Below, piece by piece: positions 10,930-24,865 of a DNA stretch of 64,000 bases. This stretch comes from Paramyrothecium sp. XJ0827 (Eukaryota > Ascomycota > Sordariomycetes > Hypocreales > Stachybotryaceae). Where the stretch lies: the NCBI GenBank assembly GCA_020881915.1, contig JAJFPB010000006.1, positions 4,516,348 to 4,580,347 on the forward strand. Reading direction: 5' to 3'. Numbering within the stretch: position 1 is the stretch's first letter; every line of letters starts with the position of its first letter. Below the pieces are notes generated by a model. It was not told the origin of the DNA. It searched no databases and saw only the letters and a program-made list of their open reading frames with translations. The translations under genes and the position numbers were made by a program.

Positions 10930-12349
10930 AGACTTTGAACTGCAACAACCGAACTTGGGCACGACTTTCAGATGTAAAATGGTGGATGTTCTATTGTAGC
11001 AACTCGACGGAATTTTGCCCAATCCCCTGGATCTGGCTTGCTTGAAGAAGATTTGTCATTGTGAGCTTTTTGGCCAGCCGCATTCTTTGAGCATCGAAAA
11101 TCAAGGCCTCGGCAGTTTAGGTGAGATACTCTAAAGCGGACTCAGAATTGAGGCCGTCAGCATTGTAACATCCGCCCCCTGCACTGCTCGATATCCCAGT
11201 TTTCAAAATTGGACCGGCTTGGTGGCCTTCGAAAGTCAAGATTACATTAAGAAGCTACCTTCTCTTATTCGGGTGATTCGTATCATGTCAGAAGCGATTG
11301 GCAAGTGTAGACAGTCTTCAACCGCAGATGTCGCAGCATTCGAGGGGTAAGGCAGGAGATTGTATGCAGTTGGTTTAAAGTTTTTACTAAATCGGCGAAG
11401 GCTGGCGCCAAGAGTGGATTTTCGGCCTACTTCTGCAAGCTGAGCATGCCGCATAGCCGTTGATTTTCTGGCTTGGCAAGCAAGCTTGGTTGGCTTATGC
11501 AGGGCGGGGCAGGCTACCAGTAACACGATCAGCTTGAGTGGGGTTGATGAACATGAGGGCCTTGTCTTTCACCCGCGCAACTTCTCGGCACGCTGACCAG
11601 GATTCCATTCCATGGGGGCCACAAACAGGCAGCCACCATAAGACGGGACGGGTTGTAAGAGCAGGTGGCTCCGCACTGAGGTGAAGAAGGTTATGCTGCG
11701 CAAGTCGGCTAAACGCGAGTAAGATACCGATATGCTACTTTGAGCTTCGAACGGAGAGCAGTTATTGCAGAACCAAGGATTACCGATACTCCGACACCAA
11801 CAAACGGCGCGGTGCTGGAAACGAACGAACGCCCTGCTTTCGATGAAACGGTGCTGTAGACCGCATGTAACCGGGCGTGGCACAACCTGCATGGGCCGCA
11901 TTCTCGCTCCCTCCCAGCAGAACCAACAGGCTCCGTGGAGAAAGGGGCTTTGGATGCCGTTTTGGGTGATCTTCAGCTCATTATGCAGCAGTGAATTGTT
12001 GCGTCGTGCGGGAGCATTGCAGTGTTGCAGCGTACGGCAAGGCACTGGCGCCAAGTGAAGGGAGTAGAGACTCGGCTACACGGATCTGTGCCATCAAGTG
12101 AAACAGAGAACGTTGCTCCCTGGTGTAGTATGATGCAGAAAGATCACAACCACCAGGGACCACGTTTTCCGTGTACCGAGACAGATTGAGATGACTTAAT
12201 TTTCTGGACAATGAATCGAAGGCAAACTCCCCGCCCTTCCAACCGCGCTTCGATCATTGGCCCAGATCAATAAACTATCGGCGCCCTACAGCCGAGGGGA
12301 AAATGTTTGGACTAGGGCGAAATTACCCACACGGCCCAATTCAGAGCGA
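10930..12349. other. Possible further gene remains, unassigned
   Basis: Normal-composition DNA between two recognisable pseudogenes. One minus-strand frame runs open from about 12,054 to 11,569 and another minus frame holds a hydrophobic segment (FVGVGVSVILGSAITAL) near 11,780, but no family or catalytic motif is visible. By context this may be another decayed gene. Confidence 0.25.
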
Positions 12350-13705
12350 TTATCTACTCGGCCCGAATGCTTCTCCTGTACGAAGATCAGGGCTTTGGAC
12401 AAGCTCATCCCACTTCTCAACTGTGTCCCGCATGATATCTGCACCCCACATGAAGTCTTGCCACGATGCATCCCGCCAACGATTTGCGCTTTCTTGAGAC
12501 TCGCTTCAAGCCGTCCTATCCCTCTCCTCTTGCTCAAGTCCATCATGCAGGTGAAGGATACTGCTCGTCGCCGCGACACTTGCGGCCGTACGTTCTGCAC
12601 GTTCCTTGCGCACCGTCTAGTAGGGGCGAAGAGCCAAAGACACTTTTCCCGTACATGTAAAAGCTATAGCCAGCACTGCGGCGTCTTCTAACCCCTTGGA
12701 GGCTCCATGGGTAACATAGGGCGGCATTGGATGGAATGCATCCCCGAGTCCAGTTTTAGAGTGACTCGTGGATATGCAACGGCCACACGAGGATCTCCTG
12801 ATCAGAGTGCGCTAGCCATGCACGAATTGCAGGCGACCAGGGGTGGTAGAAGGCTAGCATTTCATCCCGGCATTCTTTGCCCATCCAGATACCCTGCTCC
12901 GCCTCCGTGCTTATGCTAGCCGAAAGAAGAAGAACGATGGTGTAGAACGTGTTCTACTTCACCGGGTACGTCATTACATGCCCTCCAGGTCTCATGTAGC
13001 GCACTGCCATGTTGCTATCCAGCATGTCCAGTAGAGATTTATCCTGAATGCGGTGGCGCGGGATCAAGATTCGCTATGCCGCATCACCAGTTGGAACGGT
13101 ATTAGCGGAGAAGCCGCTGACAGCTGCCATCTGTTTTCTCATTGTGGATTTGATCCCGTCCACCGCAATCACAAGGTCACCCCTAAACCAGGGATCGCCA
13201 AACTGAACTTTGGGACGAAAATCTGGACCCACACCCACGACAGGGCAGGACGTGAAGATCCGATGACCGCTCTTGCGAGCTGCGTGGAGGAAAACGCGCT
13301 GAAGGTCTCCCCTATGAATGACACCCATGGGAGTCCCATGCTTCTGACCGAGGACGGGCATCAATGGCGAGTAAGAAATCTCTTCATCATTGTCGTAACG
13401 TCTACCAAGTTAGCACTAGCTGAACTATGGACAAACATTATCGTACCGAATGCTGACGCCTGACAGGACCGACATATTCTGTACAACCTCCAACAGAACC
13501 CCAAGTCGGTGCAGAATCCGTGTAGTGTTCGGTGCTAGTTGCAATCCTGCCCCTGGCTCGGATATTGTTGTCGCCGCCTCCAGAATCATAACTGAGTGGC
13601 CAGTCTACGACAGGGTTATGCCTGGCGAAAGCCCTGCTATGCCAGTACCGACAACAATAACTTTGGGTGAGCGGACGGCTCGCCGCCCGGCGTATGACCA
13701 CTCGT
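12350..13705 (-). pseudogene. FAD-dependent monooxygenase (salicylate-hydroxylase-like) pseudogene
   Basis: Reading the minus strand gives an almost complete flavoprotein hydroxylase in broken frames. The FAD-binding Rossmann motif is VIVVGTGIAGLS (about 13,660-13,630), followed by GAGLQLAPNTTRILHRLG. Then come HRGDLQRVFLHAA, DLVIAVDGIKSTMRKQM (the DG motif of this class), NMAVRYMRPGGHVMTYPVK, and the second FAD motif GDAFHPMPPYV near 12,710. The C-terminal ERAERTAASVAATSSILHLH and WQDFMWGADIMRDTVEKWDE end at a TAA at 12,350-12,352. At least six in-frame stops (for example after GITLS, PTGDAA and TYPVK) and several frameshifts kill it. The intact relatives hydroxylate aromatic acids using NAD(P)H. 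Confidence 0.85.
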
Positions 13706-14640
13706 CACGACGAGTCTCCCTGTTCAGTGAGTTGAGGGATACAAGGGTAACTTCGTCATTGATTCAGCAGGGCGAAGAGGTCCAAGCCCAGAATATCTTG
13801 CCGATTTCCCGGCAGTTGTGAAGCACCCGTACAGGACTATAGCGGCGTAGCTCTCGACATTCATCCCGCTAAGCCGGTCGCCGAAGACCTTTGGCTGCAG
13901 CACCCTGTAAGCGCTGCGCACCCTGCGATACTCAGCCGAAGTTCATGTGCTCGCTTCCGTCAGTTACTAACAGCATGGAACTTGATCCTTCTAGGTAAAA
14001 CGGTGGATTGGGTAGCTTTCTGGCCCTATCCTTGTCTCCCTCGCGCCACTGCCGCTCTCTGTGGCATAATAGGCAGATAATGAAATGTGTCCCAGGTTAA
14101 GCAAAGACAACCTTGACAAACCCGGTGCCACTCCCCAGCATATGCACCTCCATGTCTGGGAGTAACAAGAACTCGCCAGTGACGGGGAGTATTCTAACAG
14201 CTCCCGCGCTGACATTAATTGCTCGCCAACCGCATGGATACTACCGTCGTGGATCATCGAGCTAGCACCGCTGGGAACGCGCCAAAGAGATCGTACCAGT
14301 TGCCGAACCCAGAAATGTTCCTGATGAACCTGTGGGTTGAGCGCTTGTTTCGGCCAGCTCGCTACGATTGTGGTGCCAAACACCCACCCTCGGAATACTT
14401 CTCGTATGGCTGGATGCTTCTATTCAACGTAGCCTCTGCGCTTTTATCGTACTATTCCTACTCGTATGATTATACATGTCCGTAATTCGCGGTTTTGGTT
14501 GATGGAGCAAACAATGTGAGGGCAATTTAACTACCACAGTGATATTATCAGGGTGCTCGTATTGTCTCATAGCATCTTTAATTAACGACGTGTAGGGTTC
14601 CGGCTGCAGGAGACTACTATAACGATATGATCTCAACTTG
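13706..14640 (-). other. Decayed coding sequence, family not recognised
   Basis: Minus-strand fragments look protein-coding but sit in shifting frames: GNWYDLFGAFPAVLA (about 14,300), then INVSAGAVRILPVTGEFLLL and EVHMLGSGTGFVKVVF (about 14,215-14,100). They lie between two recognisable pseudogenes on the same strand, so a third broken gene is likely. I cannot name it. Confidence 0.35.
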
Positions 14641-14679
14641 GACTAGTGATGGACGGGTGATTGGTAGTGATTTATCTTC

Positions 14680-15017
14680 CTAGACCGCAACCTGCTAGAT
14701 GGCTCTCTGGGCTTCCGGTTGCGAAAATCCTGCTAGTGTTTCCTTCCAGATGCGCTATTTAATTGGATCGTATTTGGCGGAGTAAACTACCGGTGCCATG
14801 CTATGGAATGTTAGTCTGGCCTCGGGGGTCGCTTTTTGACTTACGCCGTAATCGCCCGTGCCATCAGGTATTGGCCATGGGTCTCGGCTCCGTGGTGCAC
14901 AGCGGCATCAATAATATTGCGAGCAGCTATTTTGAAGCTATACGCGACTCTCCTCTTTAAGAAAGCAGCTTTAGAACCCCCAGTGGTCTGGTTTACCTCG
15001 CGCTTTAACCTAGTAAT
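14680..15017 (-). pseudogene. 3' part of a second short-chain dehydrogenase gene
   Basis: The minus strand is open from 15,017 to about 14,837 and encodes an SDR-like C-terminal region containing AARNIIDAAVHHGAETHGQY, typical of retinol-dehydrogenase-like fungal SDRs. It is followed by a credible 44-bp intron (GTAAGT donor, GACTAAC branch site, CATAG acceptor) and a last exon with APVVYSAKYDP, RIWKETLAGF and PEAQRA. The last exon carries two TAG stops where CAG (Gln) is expected, consistent with CpA-to-TpA change at the edge of a RIP block. The 5' part is lost into the AT-rich DNA beyond 15,020. Confidence 0.6.
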
Positions 15018-15883
15018 TAGAGAGTAGAGTTAGGCTTGGGTTAAGAGGGAGAGAAAAGTTTAAGAGAAAAAAAAGTTTAAGTAAAACTTAATCTTTAAGA
15101 ATTAAGAATTAAATTAATATAAATCTTAGAATTTTATACTAAGTTAAAGATTATAGCTATATAAGTTAAATAATTTATAGAAATAATTATAAATATTTTA
15201 AGATTAAACTTTATTTTAAAGAAATTACTAAGTATTATTTTCTTTATTTTTCTTCTTATTAAGAAATTAATTTTATTAGTTCTTATTAAAAATAGTTTTT
15301 TTTAAAAAAAAAATATATCTTTAAAATTTAATTAAAAATTATTAAAAGTTTTTTTTATTTATTTAGGAATTTTCTTCTATATAGAAGCTATTCTATAGTA
15401 GTAGTTTCTAACTTAGGAAATTACTCTTCTTACTAACTTATATATATAAATATATATTTACTTATATTTTTCTACTATCCTAGTCTAACTAGTAAGTACT
15501 TAGCTCTTTTTCTACTATTTAATTCTAAAGTATATATTATTTTTACTAAATATAAAACCTAATTAATTTCCTAATATAGTCCTTATTTTAGGTCCTAATT
15601 CTACTAGATTTATTTCTACTTATTATTTTTTATTAGAACTAAGTTTTAAGATCTAATTTTACTATATTAAGATCTTATTATTTAATTTCTACTATATTCC
15701 TAGTACTAGGATCTCTATAAGAACTATATTAACTATTTCTAGAAATATTATTTCTTAGTATAAATACTTAATTAGAGATCTCCTAGTATATATTATTATA
15801 ATTCTACTTTTCTCCTATTTTCTTTAATCTTTATACTAGGTATATTTAGTACTATATATATACCTTCCCTAATTAGTTATTAT

Positions 15884-16506
15884 AACCTAACCTAAGGTTA
15901 TAACTAAGCCATAGAATATTACATAATATAATATATAAATACTATACTAGCCTTAGGCTACTAGCCTTAGGCTACTAGCCTTAAGAAAAACTAGCCCCTA
16001 TATTACTAGTATAATTTATAAACTAGCCCTAATATATTAACTTAAGTTAAATACTAATATAAAAGAAAGACTAAAAATAAGAAGCTAGAAATAAAAGAAT
16101 AGAAATAGGAAAATATTTAATAAAAATAAGAACCTATATAGAAGAAGATTCCTATAAATAATAAAGGAACTATAGGAAATCTACTAATATAGATTAATAA
16201 ATTATAATCTTACTATAATCTAGTAAGAACTATTAGATTATAACTAATAAGTAATCTAGTACTCTAGAAATAAAGAACTATATATATAAATAGGAGATTC
16301 TATATTTTATATTTAAATTAGAATCTACTAGCTATTAATAATATATAATCTCTAAAATATTCTTTAACTAGCTTCTAAAGAAGAAATCTTATAAACTAGT
16401 AATAAGTAATCTATTACTTTAAAAGGGAATCTTATTTCCTATATTAAATAATAAACTATAAAACTACTTATTTTATACTTAGATCTAGGTCTAATTATTA
16501 TATATT
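15884..16506 (+). repeat. 5' LTR of the Gypsy relic
   Basis: About 620 bp that recurs in direct orientation at 23,446-24,055. Both copies share a GCCTTAGGCTACTAGCCTTA tract near the start and a CTATATTAAATAATAAACTA tract near the end. In this copy the 13-bp AGGCTACTAGCCTT unit is duplicated. Exact ends are approximate because RIP has removed the TG/CA termini. Confidence 0.75.
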
Positions 16507-19500
16507 AATAGCTCTTATTTTAAGATATATTATTTTCTTAAAGTAATACTTATAATAGTAGAAGAAAGTTCTAAGTTCTTTATATTTACTACTAAAAATA
16601 AAAGTAAAATTAAAGAAATATTATTTAAGATCTTCTTTAGAAATAATATTAAAATAAGAGATTTAAATAAGAAATCTAATAATAACTTTAATAATAAAAA
16701 AAATTAAGAAATTAAAATACTAAAGTAATAAATCTAGATTCTTATAACTAAAATTAATTAAGTCTAAGCTAATATAGCTATAATATTAATTAGATCTTAT
16801 AAAATTAATTACCTTAAGAATATTATTACTTAACTTAAGTAATAGATATAAGAGACTACTAATCTTAATTTCTATATAACCTAGAGTATTAAGGCCTAGT
16901 TCTAAAGGCTTCTAGATATATAGAATACTAAAAAATATAGAAGGGAACTAAATATAGTTATTAAGCTATATAAGTCTAAATCCTTTAATAAGAGCTCTTA
17001 TAAGCTCTAAGGATTTCTTATAGTACTTAGAGCCTACTTTTTATATTTCTTTAATACCTTTATTGTAAATAAGAAATAAATTAAATTTATAGCCTAAAGC
17101 CTAAAAAATAATACCTTTACTTAATTTAAATCTATATTTTATAATTATATTATTAAATCTATAATTAAATATAAGGAAAATATAAAGAAAATCTTTTATA
17201 ACTTTAATAAGTTTAAAGAATATATTAAAAAGATCTTTAGTATTATAAATAAAGTCTAAGAAATAAAGTAAGATCTTAATAAAATAATCTAAATTAAATT
17301 ATATACTAGCTTTATAATATAATTTAAATAGATTATTTTAAAGTTAAAATAAATTAAGAAAGTTTATAAGAAGATCTTTTATAATAAGTATAAGAAGGAA
17401 ATTAAGAATAAACTTATTAAAATTAAATAATTTAAATACTTACTAGAAGAATATATATATAAAGTAATTAAAATTAATAAATATAACTTTAAATATAAAA
17501 GAAAAAAGAAATAATATAAAAATACTCTATATATTAAATATAATATAAATAACTTAAAGTAATAAAAATAAGTAAATATCTCCTATAGAACTAAATTAGG
17601 CCCTATAAAGCTAGAAGTAATCTAAAAAGTAGATATTATTTACTATAATTATAATAAAAAAGAATATTTTATTTAAAAATACTAATAATCTAGGTAAAAT
17701 TAATTCTAAAAAAAGGAAGATTTATTTTAATTACTAAAGATAAGTAATAGCTAGATAAGATTACTATAACTTATATTATTAAAATAATATAATATATTAA
17801 AACTATATTACTATAATTAGATTAGAATTATAAATATAAAATATACTTATAGAATTACTAATATATAAGAAACCCTAAGGAAGTAATTAGGGAAATAATA
17901 GAAAGTAGTTATATATAAGAAATTCTAGATACTTAATTATAGAAATAAATACTAAGCCCTAAAGACTTTAATATTATTATTAATAAAATATTAAGTAAAA
18001 ATAGTAACTTATTCTTAAAGAACTTAAATAAAGAATAAAAGTATTTAAATAATAACCCTAAAGAAAGAATAATAAACTATATAATATAAGAAGTAGGGAA
18101 ATTATAATAGGACCCCTATATAAATAAAAATATCTTTATTTATATAATTATAATAAAAGAAGCCCTATTAAACCCTATATATATATAATTACTAAGAATC
18201 TAAAGAAAGAATAACTTATATATAAATATTAACTATTTATAATACTATAGTATTATATAGATTTTATATCTATAGTATCTATATATAATATATCTTAATA
18301 AGAAAGTAAAAAATAAAACCTTTCTAATAAAAGTAAGAAAATAGAATATTATTTTATTATATAATATAAGAGACCTCTAGTACTAAATTAAGAAAGTAAT
18401 ATATAAATAATATAAGATTATAGTTCTATAAAGAGATCTATATTAATTATAAAAATATTAAAATAAATAAGATATAAGAAATTACTTTATAATCTACTAT
18501 AAATAATATATTACTAAGAAACTTTAGTACTACTAAAACCTATAAAAAACTAAGTAATAGTAACTAAATAAAGCTAGATTATTAAATAAAATAGAAAAAG
18601 CTAAGTTATACTAGGTAAAAAGCTACTAGAAATACCCTATAGAATACTTTTATTATAAAGAAGAAAGGAAGGTAAGATTTTATAGATTTTTAAATCTCTA
18701 TAATAGTACTACTTTAATAAAATATAAAGAAGAATACTAAAGATATTATATATTTAAGAGAATATATTTTAAATATCTAGTAATAATTAATAATATAAAA
18801 AAGATTAATAAAAGAAATAACTAATTACTAGTAGCTACTAATTAACTAAAATACCTAATATAGATCTACCTTCTAAAAAGAAAATTAAATAAAAGAACCC
18901 TTAATTATTATATTAAATAATATAATAAGTACTATATATTAAATAATTTCTATTATAGATATTTTATTACTATAATCTAAATATTAAATCTCTAGAATAA
19001 AGTAAAATAAAAACCCCTATAAAATATTAATAATATTTCTATTAGAATAAATTAAGTAAAAAATAAAAATACTTATTTATAAAAGGGCTATAAATAAAGT
19101 ATAATAATTAAATAATCTTTAATATAATTTAAAACTATAATAAAGTAATATATAAGACTATTATAATTAAAGTAATAATTAATAAATATAAAACTATTAT
19201 AAAATTAGATTCTAAAATAACTTAAAGTTTTATTAATTTTAAGTTAATAAACTAACTCTAATTACTATAAAAAAAAAAAGTAAAAGAAGTTATATTATAA
19301 AGTTAATTAAAAAGAAATTACTTATATATAATAATAGATTTATTAATAAGGAAATATACCCCCTAATACTCTATAATTATAATATAATCTTTAAAATAAT
19401 CTTTAATATTATATTACTAAATAATAAACCTATTCTTCTTAGGAGATTATAATTTAAATTTAAAAATCTATAAATTAATTAAATTATTAGCTAAATATAT

Positions 19501-22500
19501 AAGTTAAGACTTATACTAAAATAGGAACCTAAAGATTAGAAGAAAAAAGAAAAAGTAAATATTTATTATAAACTACTATTTAAATAAAGTAAATAATATA
19601 AAGCTAGAAGAGATTATATAATAAAAGCTACTATAATTAGAAGAAAACTACTATAATCTAGTTTATAATATAAATAAAGCTAAGTTAATATAAACTAAGG
19701 AATCTTATATCTTAAGAAATTATAATAAGTACTAAAATAAATAGTAGAAGATTTATTTAATTAATAAAAAAAAAACCCTAAAATAAAAAAAGAAAAACTT
19801 AAAGAAAAAATAAAGAATATTCTAAAAATATACTATATTTATAAGAAACTATTTTAGAAGAAATTTAAGTTAAAACTACTAGAATACTTCTAATAGAACT
19901 ATAAAATCTACCTTATTAATAGAAAAAAAACCTACTTCTTATTAATTTATAATCTTAATATCTAAGAACTATAAATATTAAAGAAATATATTAAAAAAAA
20001 CTTTAAAAAAGAATATATTTAGTAATTAATCTTATTAGTAAGGTACTTAATTATATTTATATTAAAAAAGAATAAGAAACTCTAATTAGTAGTAAATTAC
20101 TAATAACTTAATAAAATTACTATAAAAAACCGCATTTTATTACTATTTATTATAGAAATATATAATTAATTATATAATAAAATAATCTTTATTATACTTA
20201 ATTTAAAAGAAGTATATAATCTAATTTAAATAAAGAAAGAAGAAGAATAGAAAATAGTATTTTATACTAAGTTTAGCTTATTTAAATATCTAATTATACT
20301 CTTTAAATTAACTAATATATTAGTAATATTCTAAAAAATAATTAATTATATCTTAAGAGAATATATAAATAACTTTATAATTATATACCTTAATAATATT
20401 CTTATTTTCTTAGATAATAAGAAATAATATAGAGAATATATTTATAAGGTATTTAAAGTACTATAAAATACTAATTTATTAATTAAATTAAAAAAAAGTA
20501 GCTTCTATATCTAAGAAATAAACTACCTTAAATATATTATTTAATTTAATAAAATCTAAATAAAGAAAGAGAAAATTATAGTAATATATAAATAGGAATC
20601 TCTAAAGAATATAAAAGATATTTAAAGCTTCTTAGGATTTATTAATTACTACTAATAATTTATTAAGAACTTTAGAAAAATTATAATACTATTAACTAAC
20701 TTTATAAAAAAAGAATAAGAGTTTAATTAGAACTAAAATAAAGAAACTTAATAAATATTCTAAGAAATTAAGAAGCTTATTATAGAAGAACTAGTTCTTA
20801 TTATATTTAATTCTAATAAAATAATTAAATTAGAAACTAATATATTAGATTTTATATTTAGTATTACTATTAGATAATAAGGTAAAAATAAAATACTAAA
20901 ACCTATAGTATTTTAATTAAAGAAGCTTAGTAAATTATTATTTTAATACCTTATTTATAATAAAGAATTTATAATAATAATTAAAGCTATTAAGAAATTT
21001 TAATATTATATTATAGGAAGTAATTATAGAATTAAGATCTATATAAATTATAAAAATATCTCTTACTTTACTATAATTTAAATCTTAATAGCTTAATAAG
21101 TATATTACTATAAAATATTATTAGAACTTAATATAGAAATTATTTATAAAAAAGAATTAGAAAATAAAAGAGCTAATACTTTAAATTAATAAAGTAATTA
21201 TAAATAAGAAATACTAAAAGCTATAAATTAAGTATTTATAATAAATAAAAAAACTAATAACTATAAGTTATATAAATTTAAAAAACTAGAAATAATAATA
21301 AAACCTAATTTAGAACTTAAATAAAAGATTATAGAATATAATAAGCTAATATAAGAATATAAAGTACCCTTAAGTAAATATATTTATTTAGAAGATCTAT
21401 AACTAGATTATAATATCTATAATAAAAAAATCTAAATACTACTTAAAAGATACTTAAAAGAAGTTATTTATATATACTATAAGTACTTTCTAATAAAATA
21501 CTCTAGTATTTAGAAAATATATTAAATAATTTACTAAATATATAATATCTCTAAATTAAGAGACTATATTATAAAATATATTAAGAAATATATAATATAC
21601 TAAAAAAGTAAAGATATTATAATATAAACTATATAGGTTTCTAAAACCCCTACTAGTACTAATCTAATTATAGGAATTAATTTTATAGGACTTTATTATA
21701 AAGTTACTATAATCTAAGAAATTAAGATTAAAAAATAGCTTTAATAGTATCTTTACTATTATTAATAGATTTATAAAGTTTATATATTTTATAGCTTATA
21801 ATAAAGTAATTAGTACTAAAATAATAATATATTATTTTATTAAATATATTATTTTATAATATAGGCTACTAAAAGAAATTATTTCTAATAAAGATACTAT
21901 ATTTATATTAAAATTCTAGTAGAAACTAATAATATAACTTAGAATTAATAATAAACTAAGTACTACTTATTACCTATAAATAAATAAATAAATAAAATAT
22001 TTAAATTAAATTATTAAAATATATCTATATTACTATATTAATTATAAGTAAAATAACTAAACTAAACTACTACTAATTATATAAATTATATATAATAAAT
22101 AAAAATTAGAAACTACTTAATAGTTACTTTACTTTATAAATTATAAATTTAAATCTATATTTAAATAAAAAATCTAAATTAAAATAGCTAATAAGAAAGC
22201 TATAATTAAAGTATAAAATATAAAAATATTATATAATATACTTAAAAAAGAAATTTTATTTATTAAAAATAAAATAATTAAATTCTATAACTAAAAAAGA
22301 TTAAAGAAACTAACTTTAAAGAAAAGAAATATAATTTACTTACTTAAAAAAAATATAAAAATAATATAACTAAGTAATAAATTAGATTTTAAAAAATTAG
22401 AATTATTTCTAATTATTAGAAATATTTCTAATATTATATATAAATTATATTTATTTAATATAATAAAAATATACCTAGTATTCTATATTATATTTTTAGA

Positions 22501-23445
22501 ACTAGCTAAAGGTAATAACTTTATAGAAAATAATATTAAAGTCTTATTAGAAGAACTAAAATATAAAATTAAAAAAATACTAATATAATAAATTAAAGAA
22601 AATAAAAAAATAATATACTTTATAAAATAGAAAAACTATAATAATAATAAAAATACTTAAGAATCTCTAAAATACCTAAAGAAAGCTAAGAAAAAGCTAA
22701 GGAAGTTCTAATTATAAATACTAGATCTAAATCTATAAACTTTTTCTTTAGCTTAAAAAAAAACTAATTTATAGAACTAAAAATACTAATAGTATTAAAA
22801 TTATAAATAATCTAATACTTATAAAAATCTAAGGTAATAAGAAGACCTAAAAAAAACTTAATATTATTTTTCTTATTTAATTTTACTATTTTATAATAAA
22901 ATAATTTATTACTATAATCCTTTACCTTCTAATAAATTTTCTAGATCTAAAATAACTAGCTTATTACCTTAGTAAGCTTAAATTAAAGTTTAGCTAGGCT
23001 CTTCTTAGCTTTCTTCTTCTTAGTATTTAACTTTTCTTACTAAGACTTTAACTAAGTTATTAAAGGAAATTAATAAGAAATATAAAAAGAACTAAAGAAA
23101 TAACTTATAAGTAAAAGCTACTAAAATACTATTATAAGAATATCTATAATAAATATACTTTAGATAATAAAATAACCCTAAGATTAGGATCTTATACTTC
23201 TTATTATACTTAAAATAATAAGTATATAGTATATTAGTAGAAATAGACTTTTTAATAATATAAGATAAAAGACTTAGATACTTAGTAGACTTCTTTAAAG
23301 GTTTTTTAATATAATTTAATATAGTATTAGTATACTTATAAAAGAAAGAAAAAGAAAAGGACCTATATATATAATAGGGACCTATAACCTTAAGTATATT
23401 TAATACTAGGCTATAAGACTTAGCCTTAGAGAAAGAAGTATTATA
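16507..23445 (+). mobile_element. Ty3/Gypsy chromovirus internal region, RIP-inactivated
   Basis: Domains survive as RIP-shifted translations in the order gag, protease, RT, RNase H, integrase, chromodomain. A CCHC knuckle is seen as YYNYNKKEYFIxKY at 17,640-17,681 (Cys to Tyr). The protease DSGAT is seen as DSKIT near 19,205. RT shows LVVNYxxLNKITIKNR near 20,090 and YLNNILIF near 20,390, where the ancestral YLDDILIF has both Asp changed to Asn by G-to-A. RNase H LETNILDFIIG lies near 20,835. Integrase ISNKDTIFILKF lies near 21,885. The chromodomain YFIKxKNYNNNKNTxESLKY lies near 22,617. Many stops replace Gln and Trp codons. Not functional. Confidence 0.85.
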
Positions 23446-24055
23446 TTATAATCTAATCTAAGATTATAACTAAGCTATAAAATATTATATAATATAATAT
23501 ATAAATACTATATTAGCCTTAGGCTACTAGCCTTAAGAAAAACTAGTTCTTATATTACTAATATAACTTATAGGCTAGCTCTAATATACTAACCTAAGTT
23601 AGATATTAATATAAAAGAAGAGCTAGAAATAAAAAACTAAAAATAAAAAAATAGAAATAGAAAAATATCTAATAAAAATAAAGATCTATATAAAAGAAGA
23701 TTCCTATAAATAATAAAGAAGCTATAGAAAATCTACTAATATAGATTAATAAATTATAACCTTATTATAATCTAATAAAAACTATTAAATTATAATTAAT
23801 AAGTAATCTAGTACTCTAGAGATAAAGAACTATATATATAAATAGGAGATTCTATATCTTATATCTAGATTAGAATCTACTAGCTATTAATAATATATAA
23901 TTCCTAAGATATTCTTTAATTAGCTTCTAGAGAAGAAGTCTTATAAACTAATAATAAGTAATCTATTACTTTAAAAGGGAACCCTATTCCCTATATTAAA
24001 TAATAAACTACAAAACCACCTACCTTATACTTAGGTCTAGGCCCGGTTATTATAT
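23446..24055 (+). repeat. 3' LTR of the Gypsy relic
   Basis: Direct copy of 15,884-16,506. It retains more C and G at its 3' end (a CTAGGCCCGG motif near 24,040) than the 5' LTR, so the two LTRs were mutated to different degrees. Confidence 0.75.
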
Positions 24056-24282
24056 TAGTATTAGATTATATAGTTATATTTCTATATATAAATAAATAGT
24101 TAGATACTTAATACTAAGAAATAACTATAATAGCTAAATACCTCCTATAAATAGGAGTATATAGCTAATAGAATATATATAATATAATATCTACTACTAC
24201 TTAGCTCTTAATAATAAGTATACTAAGAATATAGTAGATATTAGTAAGATAATAAAGATAATTATAAATTAGATCTAATAAT

Positions 24283-24865
24283 TATAATAATTAGGGGTAA
24301 TCTTATACTATCTAGGTATAAGGTAACTAAGGATCAAGTGGTATTTATCCTTAGATAGAATAATAGAAAAGTATCTAAAGTATTTTATATAAGTTATTAC
24401 TAGTCTATAAGAGAATAATATAATAAAGATTATCTTAGAAACTATATATTATTAATAGCTATTAAGTATCTAATAGAATATATATAAGAGACTTACTATC
24501 TATATAGTTATTTATATTTACTAGATTACTATAATCCTTTCTAATTACTATAAGTACTTACTTACTATAATTTTTCCTACTAATACTATTCCTAAAGTAT
24601 CTCTTTATTCTACTAGGTAAGTACTATATTCTTACTAAGCCCTAGAATAGTTATAGTATTATACCTAATATATTCTTCTATTATATACCTAAATCTTTTA
24701 CTTTATTAGTTCTATATAATTATATTTTTAATAAAAGTAGATATAGCCTTAAGCTATAGTCTATAGGTTAGTTCCTTTATTTCTTCTATGTAGTATCTAT
24801 TATAGCCTAAATAGGTTATAGTTATTCTATTCTAGCTTAGTTATGGGGTTAGTATGGGTTGTAAT
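24283..24865 (-). repeat. LTR family B, inverted copy
   Basis: Shares AATTAGGGGTAA, AACTAAGGATCA and GGTTAGTATGGGTT segments with 35,248-35,895 in the same orientation. It is the reverse complement of 31,282-31,926 and 50,978-51,621. No second LTR or internal region is evident beside it. Confidence 0.65.

Noticed and set aside
11242..11526. Minus-strand frame with LACQARK resembling a Zn2Cys6 regulator
   Set aside because: Only one of the six required cysteines is in place and the flanking sequence does not fit the cluster.
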